64,000 nt of DNA from Maridesulfovibrio ferrireducens (GTDB lineage Bacteria; Desulfobacterota; Desulfovibrionia; Desulfovibrionales; Desulfovibrionaceae), in the NCBI RefSeq assembly GCF_900101105.1, contig NZ_FNGA01000004.1, forward strand, positions 425,206 to 489,205, read 5' to 3'. The notes under the pieces are model-generated. The model was not told where the DNA came from. It made no database searches and was given only the letters and a program-made list of their open reading frames with translations. Made by a program: the position numbers and the translations under genes. Shown piece after piece: positions 63,767 to 64,000 of this stretch. How positions within the stretch are numbered: position 1 is the first letter of the stretch; every line of letters begins with the position of its first letter.

Positions 63767-63795
63767 TTGACATGAACAGGGTGAATGTGTAGGTT
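63767..63795 (+). promoter_or_regulatory. Tandem promoter 2 (rrn-like)
   Basis: A consensus TTGACA and TAGGTT are separated by 17 bases. An extra TTGACT lies 17 bases upstream of the -35 box around the palindrome TGACCGGTCA. Confidence 0.6.
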
Positions 63796-63870
63796 TCGAT
63801 TCCGCGCTGCCAAGGGGTAACGCAACTGAGGTAACACTCGGAGATCATTGAAAAAAAAGTTATTTAGTTG

Positions 63871-63899
63871 TTGACTGGACGGGCCTGCTTGAGTAGGTT
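63871..63899 (+). promoter_or_regulatory. Tandem promoter 3 (rrn-like)
   Basis: TTGACT and TAGGTT are separated by 17 bases. The -10 box is identical to that of promoter 2. An A/T tract (GAAAAAAAAGTTATTTAG) just upstream looks like an UP element. Confidence 0.62.
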
Positions 63900-63984
63900 C
63901 AGCCTGCTTCCCGAAAAGCCGATTTGATCGGCATGAGCGCGAGTCGTTCACGGGGAGGCGGCAACAAAAACTTTTATAAAGTGG

Positions 63985-64000
63985 TTGACAGTCGGAGCGG
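63985..64000 (+). promoter_or_regulatory. Tandem promoter 4 (cut by window end)
   Basis: A consensus TTGACA follows an A/T-rich UP-like tract (AAAAACTTTTATAAAG). Its -10 box would lie beyond the window. Confidence 0.5.

Larger units (their letters stand above)
63517..64000. other. Gene-free region carrying the tandem promoters
   Basis: About 480 bases with no supported gene. Apart from the four promoter boxes it holds a short hairpin (GGCTCT-CAG-AGAGCC at 63554-63568) near the start of the FUSC gene. Confidence 0.65.

Noticed and set aside
63744..63772. Extra promoter using TTGACT at 63744
   Set aside because: At 17 bases distance lies the -35 box of promoter 2 and not a -10 sequence.

Overview
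The window looks like chromosome from a Gram-negative, moderately AT-rich bacterium. Signs are lipoproteins with lipoboxes, RND pumps, a CpoB-like envelope protein and AsnS. Several features together suggest a deltaproteobacterial sulfate reducer of the Desulfovibrio/Maridesulfovibrio type: a hopanoid gene cluster, a chemotaxis operon carrying a HEAT-repeat protein and a ParA ATPase, a LonB-like protease behind an Hsp20 gene, and an AddAB-like nuclease pair. This placement is inferred from gene content and not proven. No CRISPR array, complete IS or phage is seen.

Layout. 1-4.8 kb: a TetR regulator cut by the window edge, then an RND efflux adaptor and pump. 4.9-16.4 kb: isoprenoid and hopanoid genes. 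These are ispH (reverse strand), a divergent run of an HpnO-like aminotransferase, an HpnN-like RND transporter, a PhnD-like binding protein, a TPR lipoprotein and HpnH, and later an HpnG-like nucleosidase on the reverse strand. A two-gene unit (GHKL-like/GNAT fusion plus Bcr-type MFS pump) sits between hpnH and hpnG. 16.5-19.4 kb: Hsp20 and LonB-like protease operon. 19.8-22.4 kb: polar amino acid ABC transporter whose permease carries an extra periplasmic domain. 22.5-25.8 kb: two FUSC-type membrane proteins and an AI-2E/PerM-family protein. 26-28.5 kb: PAS sensor histidine kinase.

28.5-29.45 kb: a tRNA-Pro(CGG) gene whose 3' end and terminator are duplicated about 870 bp away. The copies flank a small orphan gene and AT-rich DNA, which looks like the scar of an integrated element. 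29.8-38.7 kb: one chemotaxis operon, cheB-HEAT-cheR-parA-cheW-cheY-cheA, with an unusual multi-Hpt CheA. 38.9-39.8 kb: an unrecognised membrane protein. 40.2-46.2 kb: a forward run of CpoB-like lipoprotein, dprA, a small conserved protein, HDOD protein, GGDEF protein, Xer recombinase and a protein with a histone-like tail.

46.3-55.9 kb (reverse strand): NPD-family flavoenzyme with an operator-like promoter region, LhgO-type oxidoreductase, AddB-like and AddA-like nuclease/helicase, and an EamA transporter. 56-60.2 kb: RluA-type pseudouridine synthase, ftsY and asnS; ftsY and asnS are divergent around a perfect 26-bp palindrome. 60.2-63.5 kb: two GyrI-like/AraC paralogues, a SYLF lipoprotein and a third FUSC protein. 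The last 340 bases hold four regularly built promoter boxes without a gene. They read like the tandem promoters of an rRNA operon that would begin just beyond the window.
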